Source: Triticum aestivum (Eukaryota > Streptophyta > Magnoliopsida > Poales > Poaceae). From it: a stretch of 64,000 bases of DNA. Below, in pieces: positions 31,801 to 42,938 of this stretch. The number at the start of each line of letters is the position of its first letter. The stretch's first letter is position 1. The stretch covers positions 132,778,979 through 132,842,978 of the forward strand of contig NC_057809.1 in assembly GCF_018294505.1 (NCBI RefSeq), written 5' to 3'. The position numbers and the translations under genes were made by a program. Below the pieces are notes generated by a model that saw only the letters and a list, made by a program, of their open reading frames with translations, was not told the DNA's origin and did not search any database.

Positions 31801-33190
31801 GTGCAAGTTAGGTGTGTTTTCAACAAAAAGACTGTAGATGGAATTAGTCCCGATGGACTAAAGAAATCCGTTACTCGTGGGTAAAGAGTACACCCTCTGC
31901 AGAGAATAAACCTATTCGAATAGCCGTGTCCATGGTTAAGGATTACAGTCTGGGATGGGTCAAGTATCGGTCTTAGTGTCGGTCTTCGGAGGTGAAACTG
32001 TTAACCAGAAAAATGGAATTACTACCCGGGACTTGTGATATCTGTGATGATTATTATTATTGTTGACTAACCCGTGATATTATTGTTATTACCGAATATC
32101 TCTGGGATGGTTCTACCTTCGGGATATTCATTATGATCATTTCTTTTAAAGCCCTTTATGTGGCGTCGCTCAGACGCCCGACTGTGGCATTTCTTTTAAA
32201 GCCCTTTATGTGGCGTCGCTCAGACGCCCGACTGTGGCATTTCTTTTAAAGCCCTTTATGTGGCGTCGCTCAGACGCCCGACTGTGGCATTTCTTTTAAA
32301 GCCCTTTATGTGGCATCGCTCAGACGCCCGACTGTGGCATTTCTTTTAAAGCCCTTTATGTGGCGTCGCTCAGACGCCCGGCTGTGGCATTTCTTTTAAA
32401 GCCCTTTATGTGGCGTCGCTCAGACGCCCGACTGTGGCATTTCTTTTAAAGCCCTTTATGTGGCGTCGCTCAGACGCCCGACTGTGGCATTTCTTTTAAA
32501 GCCCTTTATGTGGCGTCGCTCAGACGCCCGACTGTGGCATTTCTTTTAAAGCCCTTTATGTGGCGTCGCTCAGACGCCCGATTGTGGCATTTCTTTTAAA
32601 GCCCTTTATGTGGCGTCGCTCAGACGCCCGACTGTGGCATTACTTGATTATTTGTTTTCATAAGTTTTTATACTACCATGTTATTGCAATTATATAAATA
32701 ACTTGCTTGCACGCATCAGGATTTCATTTATCTATTGTGACTGGCGTCATGAGCATAAAATATTTTCAGCACACCATTGTTATATACCTGTGTTCATAAT
32801 GTTTGCGAGTACGTTCAAAGTACTCACTGGCTTGTCCCTGGCTATTGTCTTGGCCAGATTTTCTTGCACGGAGAGGAGTGACGCGATGACAGCCCCGGAA
32901 CCTAAGCAATGGAGATAGCAGCTTCGCGAAGATAGGAGTTAACCTGGTCAGCTGTTCCCGTGGGGAATGGAGTCCCATAGACACTGATGTTTCACAACCC
33001 GCTTCCGCCATCAACCACTAGAAACCATTTGTTGTACTCACAGGCCAGAATGGCCTTGTACTACATATTTTGTATTTTGCTTGGAATTTCTGTATCAAGT
33101 TGGAGCCTCATCAGCTAACAGTAATCCTGGGGCTGATGAGCACGACGGTCTTTTCTGGAAATTTATTACCCGGAAAAACCGGTCGTGACA
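28818..33190 (+). repeat. 3' LTR of element D
   Basis: A 4373-bp complete LTR, TGTGACACCCC ... GGTCGTGACA. It nearly matches the 5' LTR base for base over the shared part, except for one extra 50-bp unit and scattered substitutions. TATA box at 30236-30244. Confidence 0.93.
32138..32637 (+). repeat. 50-bp tandem array, ten units (3' LTR of D)
   Basis: Same unit as at 24525-24974 but ten copies. The catcgc variant is unit 4 here (unit 3 in the 5' LTR) and the gatt variant is unit 9 (unit 8), so one unit was gained or lost among the first three. Confidence 0.95.
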
Positions 33191-35308
33191 GGCAAGGGCA
33201 CGGCTGGACTCAGCATCGAGTCGCTGTTCAGTTGGAGGTGGTTGCGGTCGCCGGGGTGGCCTGGTTCGCCGGCGACGAGGAGGCACGGCGGAGGAGCTTC
33301 GGGCGTCGTCGGTTCCGGCCGTTTCCGACTGCAAAAGAAGCGGGGGAGAGAGGGGAAATGGTCAGGGGTGCTCGGGGGTTCCAGATCGAGGCAGAGGAGG
33401 AGCGGGGGAGGCCTATACCTCGCGAACTCCGGCGAGCCGAAGCGGCGGAGCTCGAGCTCGATCTCGAGCTTGGGTGGCTCTGGAGAGGAACTGGGGGTGC
33501 AGGGGGATGATTCGGTGGTGCAGAGAGCGAGTGGTGAGGAGAGGAGAGCTCGGGGAGACCCTTAAATAGGCGGGCGACGGTCCACCGAGGACCCGTGCGC
33601 CAGCGAGCCTGCTGCGGTTGCTGTGGGTCACGGGGGCGCGCGTGGGCGTGTCTGGGGTGCTTGTGGGGTTGGTCTAGGGCGAGGGGAGAGAAGAGAGGGA
33701 AAGCAGGGGGGCCAGGGCACCGCGCGTGCAAGATCACTCACTGGGGCGCTCGAGCGGCCGGCGCGCATGCGAGCTGGGGCGAGAGGAGGGAGAAGGAGGA
33801 GGGGGCTGACCAGCTGCCGTGTTGCGGATGTCGAGGCGTCTCGTCGGGCGTGCTGGGGAGGCCCGAGGTGGCCGGGGGCGGTTGGAAGGGGGCGACTACA
33901 GTGCCTGAGCGCACTGTAGCGCGCTCCAGAGCGCCCAAATGGCCGGCATGGCCATTTTCTATGCAGTGTGGGCACGGCCAAAGGTGTCTGGTGGTTCTAG
34001 GGGGGAGTAAAGAATGGGGGAGGGGCATTGGATGCCCTGGGTGGCCACTAGGGTGAGGAGGGAGGTTGAGGGAGAGAGGGAAATGGGTTGTCCAGAGAGA
34101 GATAGTGGGGTTTTACCCCTCCAATAATTGATCTGTGGAATTTCCATTGTTACTGGAGCTGCAAGGGGACTAGGATGGGCCGTGGTAAAACTTTGAGCCC
34201 ATAGAGATTAGTGGAAGAGGTCAAAAATGGCATTTTGGAAAGGTGTCAGAAGGTGTTTGATAATGGTTTGGGCCAGCAGATGATTTCCAATTGCCATGAG
34301 ACTCCATAGGGTGAAATGAAACATATAATTAGGGCCTTCCACCAATTTGGAGCTTATTTTGGCAAAGTTGCCAATGTAACTTTTGTAAACCCTAGAAATT
34401 AGCAGAAATGAACTTGTGTAGATCTAGTTGAGCAAATCACTTCCCCTTGATGCACCACTTGGTGTAGTGGCCTCATTTGGTCATGTGAACATGCTCACCA
34501 AAATTTGGGGTCAAGGGGAGAAAGTTGGTAGTACAAACTTGTTCCAATTTGACTCTTTACAGAGAGGGTTTTGGGGCATTTTGCTGAGCCAAAATGATCT
34601 TGATTGATATGAGGCTTTGCAAGGTGATCACAATATGCATTTGTGACTTGATGGATTTTCCTTGGATTTTTATGAAAATATTTCCTGTAGAAATATTTCA
34701 AATCCTTGAAATGGGCAGAAATGGTTTTGGGAGGTTTTGTCCAATATTTTGAACATGACCATGTGTTGAAACTCTTATATATGGAAAATATATGTCCAGT
34801 GAGTTTCCCTGATTTTTGTCAAATATTTTCGAAACAATAAAATATTTTTTCCTATTAAAGACCATTTCTGGCCTTAAGAAAAAGCTTTTAAATAAAATAG
34901 GAAAATAACTTATAAAATTATATTTTTGTGGTCTATGGGAATCCTATATCTAATAGGTTTCAAATATACTCCTTGAAATATTTTTCATACCCCAAATCAA
35001 GTACTTGTAGTGCAAACCTCAATTCAGGGGTTTTTGGGAAACTAATTTTTGAAAATACTATTTGGCCAAATTATTTTTGTAAGAAAATACTATATTGCAC
35101 TATACACATGGCATGATCATTGGGTAGAAGTTTGGAGCAGGGAGATGAAGTACAGAAGGTGGAGTAGCTGACTTTAAAGAGCACTTGAAAATCACAGAGA
35201 GAAAACCAACTCCAAAATAAAAATCCAAATAATGCAAAAGTTTTTGTTGGTCCAAATTTTCATGCTTTACTAATGCAAATGAAATGTTACAAAATGCAGG
35301 GTGTGACA
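33191..35308 (-). repeat. 5' LTR of element C, U3-side part
   Basis: It resumes at a position equal to 11538 in the other LTR and ends gtgtgaca at 35308, followed by the TSD ctcgt. About 219 bp (equivalent of 11319-11537) are missing between the two halves, lost at the D junction. Confidence 0.9.
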
Positions 35309-35313
35309 CTCGT

Positions 35314-35691
35314 GGATTGCAATAATTCTTTCTCTCTGATTTTTTTCTAGAAAAATAGGATTTTATAGCGTTGGTTGGAGGGTCTGCGGGGCCACTAGGT
35401 GGGGACAACCTACCTGGGCACGCCAGGAGGGGGCGTGCCCTGGTGGATTGTGCCCGCCCAGGTGCCCCCCTCCGGTGGATCTTGGCTACATAAATTCTTA
35501 TTTATTGTATAAAAAATCCTCGCAAAGTTTCGTTCCATTCCGAGAACTTTAATTTCTGCACAAAAACAACACCATGGTAGTTCCGCTGAAAATAGCATCA
35601 GTCTGAGGTTAGTTTCACTGAAATCATACAAATTAGAGTCCAAAACAAGAGGAAAAGCGTTAGGAAAAGTAGATACGTTGGAGATGTATCG
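35314..35691 (-). repeat. 5' LTR of element B, U3-side part
   Basis: This completes B's 5' LTR on the far side of element C. On the minus strand it starts at 35691 with CGATACATCTCCAACGTATC; the canonical start is TGATACATC, so the terminal T is mutated. It contains a GC-rich hairpin at about 35400-35455 (gggcacgcc / ggcgtgccc arms), also found in the internal segment at 4960-5250. Confidence 0.85.
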
Positions 35692-35861
35692 CCCCTATAC
35701 TCATCAAAGACAATCAAGCAGGAAGTAGGGTTTTACCTCCATCAAGAGGGCCCGAACCCGGGTAAACATCGTGTTCCCTTTGTCTGATGTTACCTTCGAT
35801 CCACAGACGCACAGTTCGGGACCCCCTACCCGAGATTGGTCGGTTTTGACACCGACGGGGA
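35692..35861 (+). repeat. LTR-end-like fragment (N)
   Basis: The sequence 'agggttttacctccatcaag ... acccgagat...ttttgacaccgac' looks like the 3' end of a Triticeae LTR seen in many elements. No ends can be defined. It abuts B on the left and M on the right. Confidence 0.35.
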
Positions 35862-36719
35862 TGTGCAAGCATCTAGAGAGAAGACGAAGGGAGAAGAACG
35901 AACAAGACACGAAGCTACGGAGAATGGCCAAGTGCCTGGACATCCCGGGTGCCCGACCCTCCTTTCCCTGGGTTCCTGGGCCACCGGCCACCACCTCGGG
36001 CAGGCCCTTTGTACACCCTGGGTGCCCGGCCACTTGAGCCCCGGGTGCCCAGCCGAAGACTGGGAGGCGCCCCGGGTGCCCCACCCCCCACTGGGAGCTG
36101 CTGCTACCTCCCCGGGTGACCAGGCCACCACACCCTGGGTGCTCGGCCCCCTCCAGCTGGCCTCCTGCCTGGTCCGGGTGACCGACCCTTGCTTCCCTGG
36201 GTGCCCGGCCTCACCTGATGATGCACCTCTGGCCGGTCCGGGTGCCCGGGCCCCTTTACCCCGGGTGCCCGGACCCCTCCGAGAGTGCCTGTATGCACTA
36301 TGGTCTTTTGACCCTTGTACCCCTCTCTCCCTCATATTTTGTCCTTAGCCTTTAAGTACTCATCTCCTAGCTCTTTTGAGGGATAGTAAAGTATTTGGTA
36401 GACACTAGAGAGCTTTGCTCCTTGTATCCCCTCCTCTTGGAGATCAAGCCCCCTTCTTGGGAAGAATCCTTGTGGATTATCAAGGCCTCCTCTTGGAGAA
36501 GATCAACATCAAGACCTCATCTCCTAGGAGTGGGAAGAACTTTACCCTAGTGCTACTTTCCTTGAATTGTGCATGTATGCTTGTGGATCTCTTGTATGCT
36601 ACTCTATTGGATGTGTTATTTGGGTTTGTTTGAGTGATTTCCTCCTTGTGTTCTTGTGTGTTCTTCCTTTCCCCCCTCCAAGTGTGAAAAGATCCCCTCT
36701 AGGGTTTCACCCTACAACA
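35862..36719 (+). repeat. LTR of element M (left end uncertain)
   Basis: It ends ...ccctacaaca before a PBS-like ttggtatcatgagcaagg. The left limit is a guess from the sequence change near 35862. The first 400 bp carry at least ten degenerate copies of a ccgggtgcccggcc motif. Long ORFs there on both strands follow the repeat composition and are not considered genes. Confidence 0.5.
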
Positions 36720-37530
36720 TCTTGGTATCATGAGCAAGGTTCATTCACATCTTGGAGTCCCATCCCCCATTTGCTAGCTTGATTTTGTTGTTTTTCGTCC
36801 TAATTCAAAAATCCCCACAAAAATAGCCCCAAAAAGTTATCTTGCAATATATTGGATCTTGTGAGATTTGGTTGTTTTGGTTCATGGATTTGTTGTTTGG
36901 CAAGTGGATCTAGCCCCTACCAATCAATCCCCACCCTTCCCTCCATGAAATCCACGGAATTTAGCCATCTCCCAAAAAATTTCGCCCAAATCTGACATCC
37001 CCGGGCACCCGCACCCTGAACCCCCAGGCTGTTTGCCCCGGACCACCCCGTGTACCCGCACCTCCCACCCCTGGGTGCCCGCACTCCCCCGAAACAGCCC
37101 AACTACACCTCCTTTTGGCCATAACTTCCTACTCCCAAGTCCGTTTTTCGTGTTCTTTAGCTCGTTTGGAAGCTCTTGACATCCCCCATCCACATATATC
37201 ATTACTACCACCATTTACCTCCATCAAAAAATTCACCATAAAAGCACCCACCTTCCGCATTTGATTGATTTTCAGTTGCGGTTTCCATTTCCTAAGGTGT
37301 TTCAGCTACTTAGGAATGTGTGACATCGACATCACCGACATTCATCATCGCCTCAGAGTTGTCTTTGCCAATGATCTTCACCGTTGACACCGCTAACCGT
37401 AAGAAAGGACCGTAACCGCAACGACACTTAGTTCATTTCCTTGCTTTTGCATTGATAACCCGAGCCATTCTGCGTCACTTACCCATCGAGACTAGTGAGT
37501 TGAGAATTGCCGGGCCACGCTATTGTGACT
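36720..37530 (+). mobile_element. Element M: PBS-like site and leader, truncated
   Basis: TGGTATCATGAGCAAGG (36724-36740) resembles the tRNA-Met PBS with one inserted T. About 790 bp of leader follow without a convincing ORF, then Copia element F begins at 37536 (flank gtagt at 37531-37535). Confidence 0.5.
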
Positions 37531-37535
37531 GTAGT

Positions 37536-38870
37536 TGTAAGTGCATCTAGTGCCACCCCTAGTTGGTTTTGGAGTATTGACGACAAACTTGGTTAAGGGA
37601 CTAATGTGTTTGTGAGAATTGCAGGATAACACAGGTAGTAGTTCCTTATTGATTCGGTTTACCTACCAGAGATGACCCCTAAAAATGTGCAAAGACATTG
37701 AAGACAATGGTGGTTCGTGAAGACATTCACGATGAAGATTATGACATGTGAAGACATTCACTTGAAGACTGTGTAGTGCAAAGACATAGTTGTTTCGTAG
37801 TTTCCTTTTCTTCTTTGTTGAGTCATAGGAACCACCGTACTGTTAAGTGGGGTCCAAGTGAACAAAGTCAAAGTGACTGATGTGATGCTCAACCAAAATC
37901 CTATGTCTTCGAGCGAAGACAATGAGAGCAAATCTTATTCAGAGCTGGATGAGTCAGCTTTGCTTGTAGCCCAAGTAAAGCTGCCGCGTGTGTTTGAAAC
38001 CCGACTGCTGGACACGTGTTGGTTCCTTAGTGACCCAGGGTCATTTCGGACAAATCATGTCGGGTTGCCTCCTGGCTATAAATAACCCACCCCCTACACC
38101 ATAAATTGGTGGCTGCTCAGAGTTAGTGCACGACTTTTGCCGTTTGAGAGCAACCCACCTCCAAAGCATTTGAGAGAGAGATCCTTGCGAGGACAAATCC
38201 CCAAACACCCAGAGCCAAAGAGTGTTAGGCATCACCGAAGTCTTTCTATCTGCATGACCTGAAGCCTTTTTACACTTGAGGACTGTGAATCCTCCAGCCG
38301 ATTAGGCGTCGCGTTCTGAGCATCCAAGAGTCATTGTGGATCGCCGGTGAATGAAGTTAGTGAAGGTTTGGAAGTCTACCTTGAAGACTTACCAGAGTGA
38401 TTGGGCCAGGACTGGGTATCCTTAGCTCAAGTGGAATAAGGTGAAGACGCAGTCTTCTGAGTTAAATATCAGCCTCCCTAACCAGACGTATAGTTGTCAC
38501 AACAACTAGAACTGCTCTACCAAATCCCTGTCTTCACCAAGCAACTGGTTCTATCCCCCACTTACCTTTACTTTACTGTTTTTCTTAGTGAAGTCATTGC
38601 TTGCTTGTCTGATCTGTTTGACTTCACTGAGTGAAGACTATTAACTGTTTGGCTTCATACAGTCTTCCATCCTGATCCATCTACCTAGCTGTTGATAGTC
38701 TTCGTGCTTTCACTACAATGCTTACTTGACTATGGCTTGTCTAGTGTAGTCTATCTTCCGTTGCATATCAATAGGTTCATTTCCACAGTTTTTCTTCAAA
38801 GACCTCGTGTATTGAAGACTTTCATAAAAATCACCTATTCAACCCCTCTAATCGATAACTAGCACTTTCA
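37536..38870 (+). repeat. 5' LTR of element F
   Basis: 1335 bp from tgtaagtgcatc to gcactttca. TATA box TATAAATAA at 38077-38085. It contains repeated 'gaagac' words, typical of this family. Confidence 0.85.
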
Positions 38871-38872
38871 AT

Positions 38873-38884
38873 TGGTATCAGAGC
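38873..38884 (+). other. Primer binding site of element F (tRNA-Met type)
   Basis: TGGTATCAGAGC lies 2 nt after the LTR end. Confidence 0.93.
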
Positions 38885-38934
38885 AAGGTGCTACTGTTCT
38901 GTGTGATTCAGTTTAACCATGTGGAGTTTTATCT

Positions 38935-40151
38935 ATGTCGACTAGAGGGATAATCAAGGTCTCCGCTGCATGCCCGGTCTTTGATGGCACTGATTACCCC
39001 TACTGGAAGAATAAGATGTGCATGCATCTTGAAGCCATTGACGTCAACCTCTGGTATGTCGTCAAGAATGGCGTTCCCAAGGTCGGTGAAGGTGTCACCG
39101 CTGCTGATGTCAAGAGGTTCATTCAACTGGATTCGACTACCAAGAACATCATCTTTGGTCATCTGACCAAAGGACAGTACGGCTGTGTGAGTGCACTGGA
39201 AACTACGAAGCTGGTCTGGGACTGGCTCTCTAAGGTCAATGAAGGCATCTCAACTCTAAGAGATTCAAGGATTGATGTTCTTCGCAACCTCTTCAACCAC
39301 TTCAAGAGAAACGACAATGAGAATGTCCATCTCACATTTGATCGCCTCACTGATATCACAAATGAGCTTCGCGCACTTGGCGCCACTAAGATCACCAAGC
39401 ACGAAATCATCAAGAAGCTTCTGACATCACTTGACAGCTCATTCGACACCCTGGCCCTGATGATACAATAACGTCCTGACTTCAAAGATCTTGATCCATC
39501 AGACATACTTGAGAGGCTCAACACACATGAGTTCCAGTTATCTGAGAAGAGAGACATCAATGGTCCCAACTATGGCCAAACCCGTGCTTTGAAGGCAAAA
39601 GTTGTCTCCTCATCTAAAGAAGAATCTGACTGCAGTTCTGGGGATCCTGAAGACATTGGAAAGGAGCTAGCTATGCTCATGAAGAAGTTCCAGAAGTTCT
39701 CCAAGAAGAATCTCTTTGGAAAGTCTTCAAGATCCAGCTCAAGAAATGATGAAACTTCTACTCGTGACCATAAGAAGAGAACACGTCACAAATGCAAGAA
39801 ACCTGGTCACTACATCTCTGAGTGTCCTCAATGGTACAATGAATCTAAGAAGAAGAAGAGCAAGGAATATGATTCTGACGACAAGAAGAAGAAGAAATCC
39901 TCAAAGTCTTCTTCAAAGTCTTCATCACACAAGAAGAGCTCATCCAGCAAGGCTCGTGCATTTGTTGGCAAGGAGATGGATTCAGAGGAGGAGTCTGCTT
40001 CTGAGGAGACGGAGGTGGAGTCTGAGGGGGAGTCCGATTCAGGCATGGCAAGCCTGGCTCTAGCATCGGCCTACGTCGCCAAGTCCATCTTCAACACCGA
40101 AGACAATGGCCTCGTCGCCAAAGCTGATGCCGATGATGAGGATGACTCTGC
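38935..40151 (+). pseudogene. Copia gag of element F (nonsense codon, broken zinc knuckle, truncated)
   Basis: It starts MSTRGIIKVSAACPVFDGTD. The N-terminal half (to 39468) matches the UBN2-type Copia gag (PVFDGTDYPYWKNKMCMHLE, VWDWLSKVNEG, LRALGATKITKHEIIKKLL). A TAA at 39469-39471 replaces what is probably a Glu codon (MIQ-stop-RPDFKDLDP), after which the same frame continues with a Lys/Ser-rich stretch and a zinc knuckle at about 39780-39830 reading RHKCKKPGHYISEC. The first Cys of the CX2CX4HX4C motif is Arg, so it would not bind zinc normally. The C-terminal acidic, Ser-rich tail is cut by H at 40151; the apparent last residues up to the stop at 40182 belong to H. Confidence 0.85.
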
Positions 40152-41052
40152 TATCGGATTATGGGTTCCGGCAAACCCTTGAGGTTCGAACACTGGGGTA
40201 CGCATGAACATATCTCTCCCCCTAGCTCACACTCTCGCAACGATTCCAAGGCTCAGCTTGCCAAACCCGAGGAACAAGAGACACAAGAGTTTATACTGGT
40301 TTGGACCACCATTGCGGTGTAATACCCTACTCTAGTGTGGTGTGGTGGATTGCCTTGTAGGCTGGGGATGAACAAGTACAAGGGAAGAACAACCTCCCGA
40401 GGAGAGGCGTTCTCGAGCTCAGTGAGCTTGTGTGGTGGCCTTGGTGGAATGGATCCAGTCCAAGATGATCTCTACTCTCTATGGTGGTGGCTAGTCCTAT
40501 TTATAGAGGCCCGGGCCCTCTCCCCAAATATTACGCGGGAAGGGATCCCACAACGGCCAATTTGAAGGGGGACAACTAGTACAAGCCATCCTGACAAAAG
40601 GTGTTCTTCGCCTGCCAAAGGCTCTGGTGGTGACGCCGTCGTGGGCTCCGTGATGACCTCTGTCTTGCCGTCCTGCTGGTCTTGGTCTCATTGCACCGAT
40701 ATGGAAACCTTTTCCTCACGCCTCGGGACTCCTCGCCTGCGCTTGCCTCTTTAGCACCAAAGAGGAAACTGGCACTCTGCGCCCGTTGGCGCCCGCCTGG
40801 CCTTGGTCGTCATGGCTCACGTCACGGAAACCTCACAAGGTGCCCCTCGCCTTGATCTCTCCACTCCTCGCGAGCCAGCCTAGTGAGGCTGCCCCTGAGG
40901 AGGTCTTGTGTCATACGCCTCACGAGGCTTGGCCCTTCGCAAGGGTCTTGAGTGTTTGTTGACGAAGACGGGTCGTACCAGGCCGCTGGTGGAGCCATGC
41001 CCTGGGCTGCATGCAGGTAAGTCTGGGTACCCCCACTCCCAAGACGCCCATA
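40152..41052 (-). repeat. 3' LTR of element H
   Basis: About 901 bp. The plus-strand left end is tatcggattatggg and the right end cccata; the expected ends tgtcgg and cgaca are each changed at one or two bases. A minus-strand TATA box CTCTATAAATAGG lies at 40498-40510. Confidence 0.65.
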
Positions 41053-41067
41053 GTAGCCCCCGGTCCC
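41053..41067 (-). other. Polypurine tract of element H
   Basis: Minus strand GGGACCGGGGGCTAC lies immediately before the LTR. Confidence 0.6.
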
Positions 41068-41296
41068 AAGGGACGCTCGTGCTTGGCTTCACGGCGAAGC
41101 CAAGGGCCAAGTGCGGAGCACCGGGCCCCCCAATAGCCTGCGGCCTTGATTGACGTGTGGCGATTGACAGGACATGGGCGTCTCCGCTTCCCCATGCTGC
41201 CTCGGCAACTGCCCGACTTGATGAGTCCCTATTGCATGCAGAAAAAGGTCATTATTACCTTAGATCGTGGAGGCCGGCGGTTGGGCTCCTCCTGGC

Positions 41297-41305
41297 TATA
41301 AATGG
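41297..41305 (+). promoter_or_regulatory. TATA box of the antisense gene in H
   Basis: TATAAATGG is followed by a GGGGGGCGGAGCCCCC-like hairpin and a pyrimidine-rich leader. With element G removed it lies about 100 bp before the ATG at 49761. Confidence 0.6.
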
Positions 41306-41378
41306 AAAGGGGGGCGGAGCCCCCATCACCCATCTCTTCCTCCGCTCCTCCTGCTTCTTCTTCTTCTTCCTCGCTTCG

Positions 41379-42938
41379 TGCTACCTCTTGAGCACTGCGT
41401 TGGATTTCCCCGAAGAGGAGAGGATGATGCAGCAAAGTAGCGTAAGTATTTCCCTCAGTTTTTGAGAACCAAGGTATTAATCCAGTAGGAGGCTACGCGC
41501 GAGTCCCTCGTACCTACACAAAAACAATAGCTAATGCAACCAACGTGCTTAGGGGTTGTCAATCCCCTCACGGTCACTTAAGAAAGTGAGATCTGATAGA
41601 GATGGTAAATAATATTTTTGGTATTTTTGGTATAGAGATGCAAAGTGAAAAGTAAAAGGCAAAGTAAAAAAGCAAAGCAATAATAAAGTGATGAAGATTG
41701 ATATGATGAGAAAGAGACCCGGGGGCCATAGGTTTCACTAGTGGCTTCTCTCAAGAGCATAAGTATTCTATGGTGGGTGAAAAAATTACTGTTGAGCACA
41801 GTTATGAGAATATCTAGGTATGATCATGTATATAGGCATCACGTCCGAGACAAGTAGACCGAAATGATTCTGCATCTACTACTATTACTCCACTCATCGA
41901 CCGCTATCCAGCATGCATCTAGAGTATTAAGTTAAAAATAGAGTAACGCCTTAAGCAAGATGACATGATGTAGAGGGATAGTTTCATGCAGTATGATAAA
42001 AACCCATCTTGTTATCCTTGATGGAAAAAATACAATACGTGCCTTGCTGCCCCTTCTGTCACTGGGAAAGGACACCGCAAGATCGAACCCAAAGCTAAGC
42101 ACTTCTCCCATGGCAAGAAAAACCAATCTAGTAGGCCAATCCAAACTGATAACTCAAAGAGACTTGCAAAGATAACTAATCATACATAAAAGAATTCAGA
42201 GAAGATTCAAATATTATTCATAGATAGACTGGATCATAAACCCACAATTCATCGGTCTCAACAAACACACCGCAAAAAGAATATTACATTGAATAGATCT
42301 CCACGAGAGAGGGGGAGAACATTGTATTGAGATCCAAAAAGAGAGAAGAAGCCATCTAGCTACTAACTATGGACCCGTAGGTCTGAAGTAAACTACTCAC
42401 ACTTCATTGGAGGGGCTTAGATGATGATGTAGAAGCCCTCCATGATCGATGCCCCCTCCGGCGGAGCTCCGAAACAGGCCCCAAGATGGGATCTTGTGGA
42501 TACAGAAAGTTGTGGCAGTGGAATTAGGTTTTTGGCTCCGTATCAGATCGTTTGGGGATACGTGGATATATATATGGGAGTAAGAAGTACGTCGGTGGAG
42601 CTTCGAGGGGCCCACGAGGCAGGGGCGCGCCCTAGGGGGGGCCCTCCACCCTCGTGACCGCCTCGTGGCTTTCTTGACGGAGGGTCCAAGTCTCCTGGGT
42701 CTTATCTGATGAGAAAATTGTGTTCCCGAAGGTTTCATTCCGTTTGGACTCTGTTTGATATTCCTTTTCTTCGAAACCCTAAAACAGGCAAAAAACAGCA
42801 ATTCTGGGCTGGGCCTCCGGTTAATAGGTCAGTCCCAAAAATAATATAAAAGTGGATAATAAAGCCCAATAATGTCCAGAACAGTAGATAATATAGCATG
42901 GATCAATCAAAAATTATAGATACGTTGGAGACGTATCA
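41379..42938 (-). repeat. 3' LTR of element G
   Basis: 1560 bp, plus strand tgctacctcttgagc ... gagacgtatca. Minus-strand TATA region near 42565-42575. Confidence 0.92.

Larger units (their letters stand above)
21445..33190 (+). mobile_element. Element D: gag-pol-less chromovirus derivative with accessory ORFs
   Basis: A plus-strand LTR element inside C's 5' LTR: 5' LTR 21445-25527 (first 241 bp missing), tRNA-Met PBS 25532-25544, a 3.27 kb internal region and 3' LTR 28818-33190. The internal region encodes two paralogous ORFs and an antisense small ORF; no gag, protease, RT or integrase is visible. Next to the PPT the sequence aatctcgaggacgagatt (28779-28796) matches the end of C's pol, reading NLEDEI, so D looks like a deletion derivative of a chromovirus of C's type. 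The LTRs are very similar apart from one 50-bp unit, suggesting recent insertion. It must use proteins supplied by a partner element. Confidence 0.9.
9338..35308 (-). mobile_element. Element C: Tekay/Del-type chromovirus (Gypsy), hosts element D
   Basis: Minus-strand element bounded by the 5-bp duplication ctcgt (9333-9337 and 35309-35313). From right to left it has the 5' LTR (33191-35308 and 19442-21405, split by element D), PBS (19425-19437), ORF0 (18511-19277), gag (16951-18186), pol with protease, RT, RNase H, integrase and chromodomain (13676-16950), PPT (13657-13671) and 3' LTR (9338-13656). The chromodomain and the tRNA-Met PBS place it among chromoviruses, and the long LTRs fit Tekay/Del. 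The coding region carries at least three stops and two frameshifts, so it is dead. Confidence 0.93.
37536..40151 (+). mobile_element. Element F: Copia retrotransposon, 5' part
   Basis: Plus-strand element: LTR 37536-38870, PBS 38873-38884, gag from 38935. It is interrupted at 40151 by element H; the pol region is not in the window. The LTR start tgtaagtgcatctagtgcc is a common Triticeae Copia start as I remember it. Confidence 0.85.

Noticed and set aside
35704..36348. ORFs of 126-170 codons in the LTR of M
   Set aside because: They follow the ccgggtgcccgg repeat on both strands and look like repeat translation.
40335..41465. ORFs in the LTR and 3' region of H
   Set aside because: No family features; positions coincide with LTR and promoter sequence.
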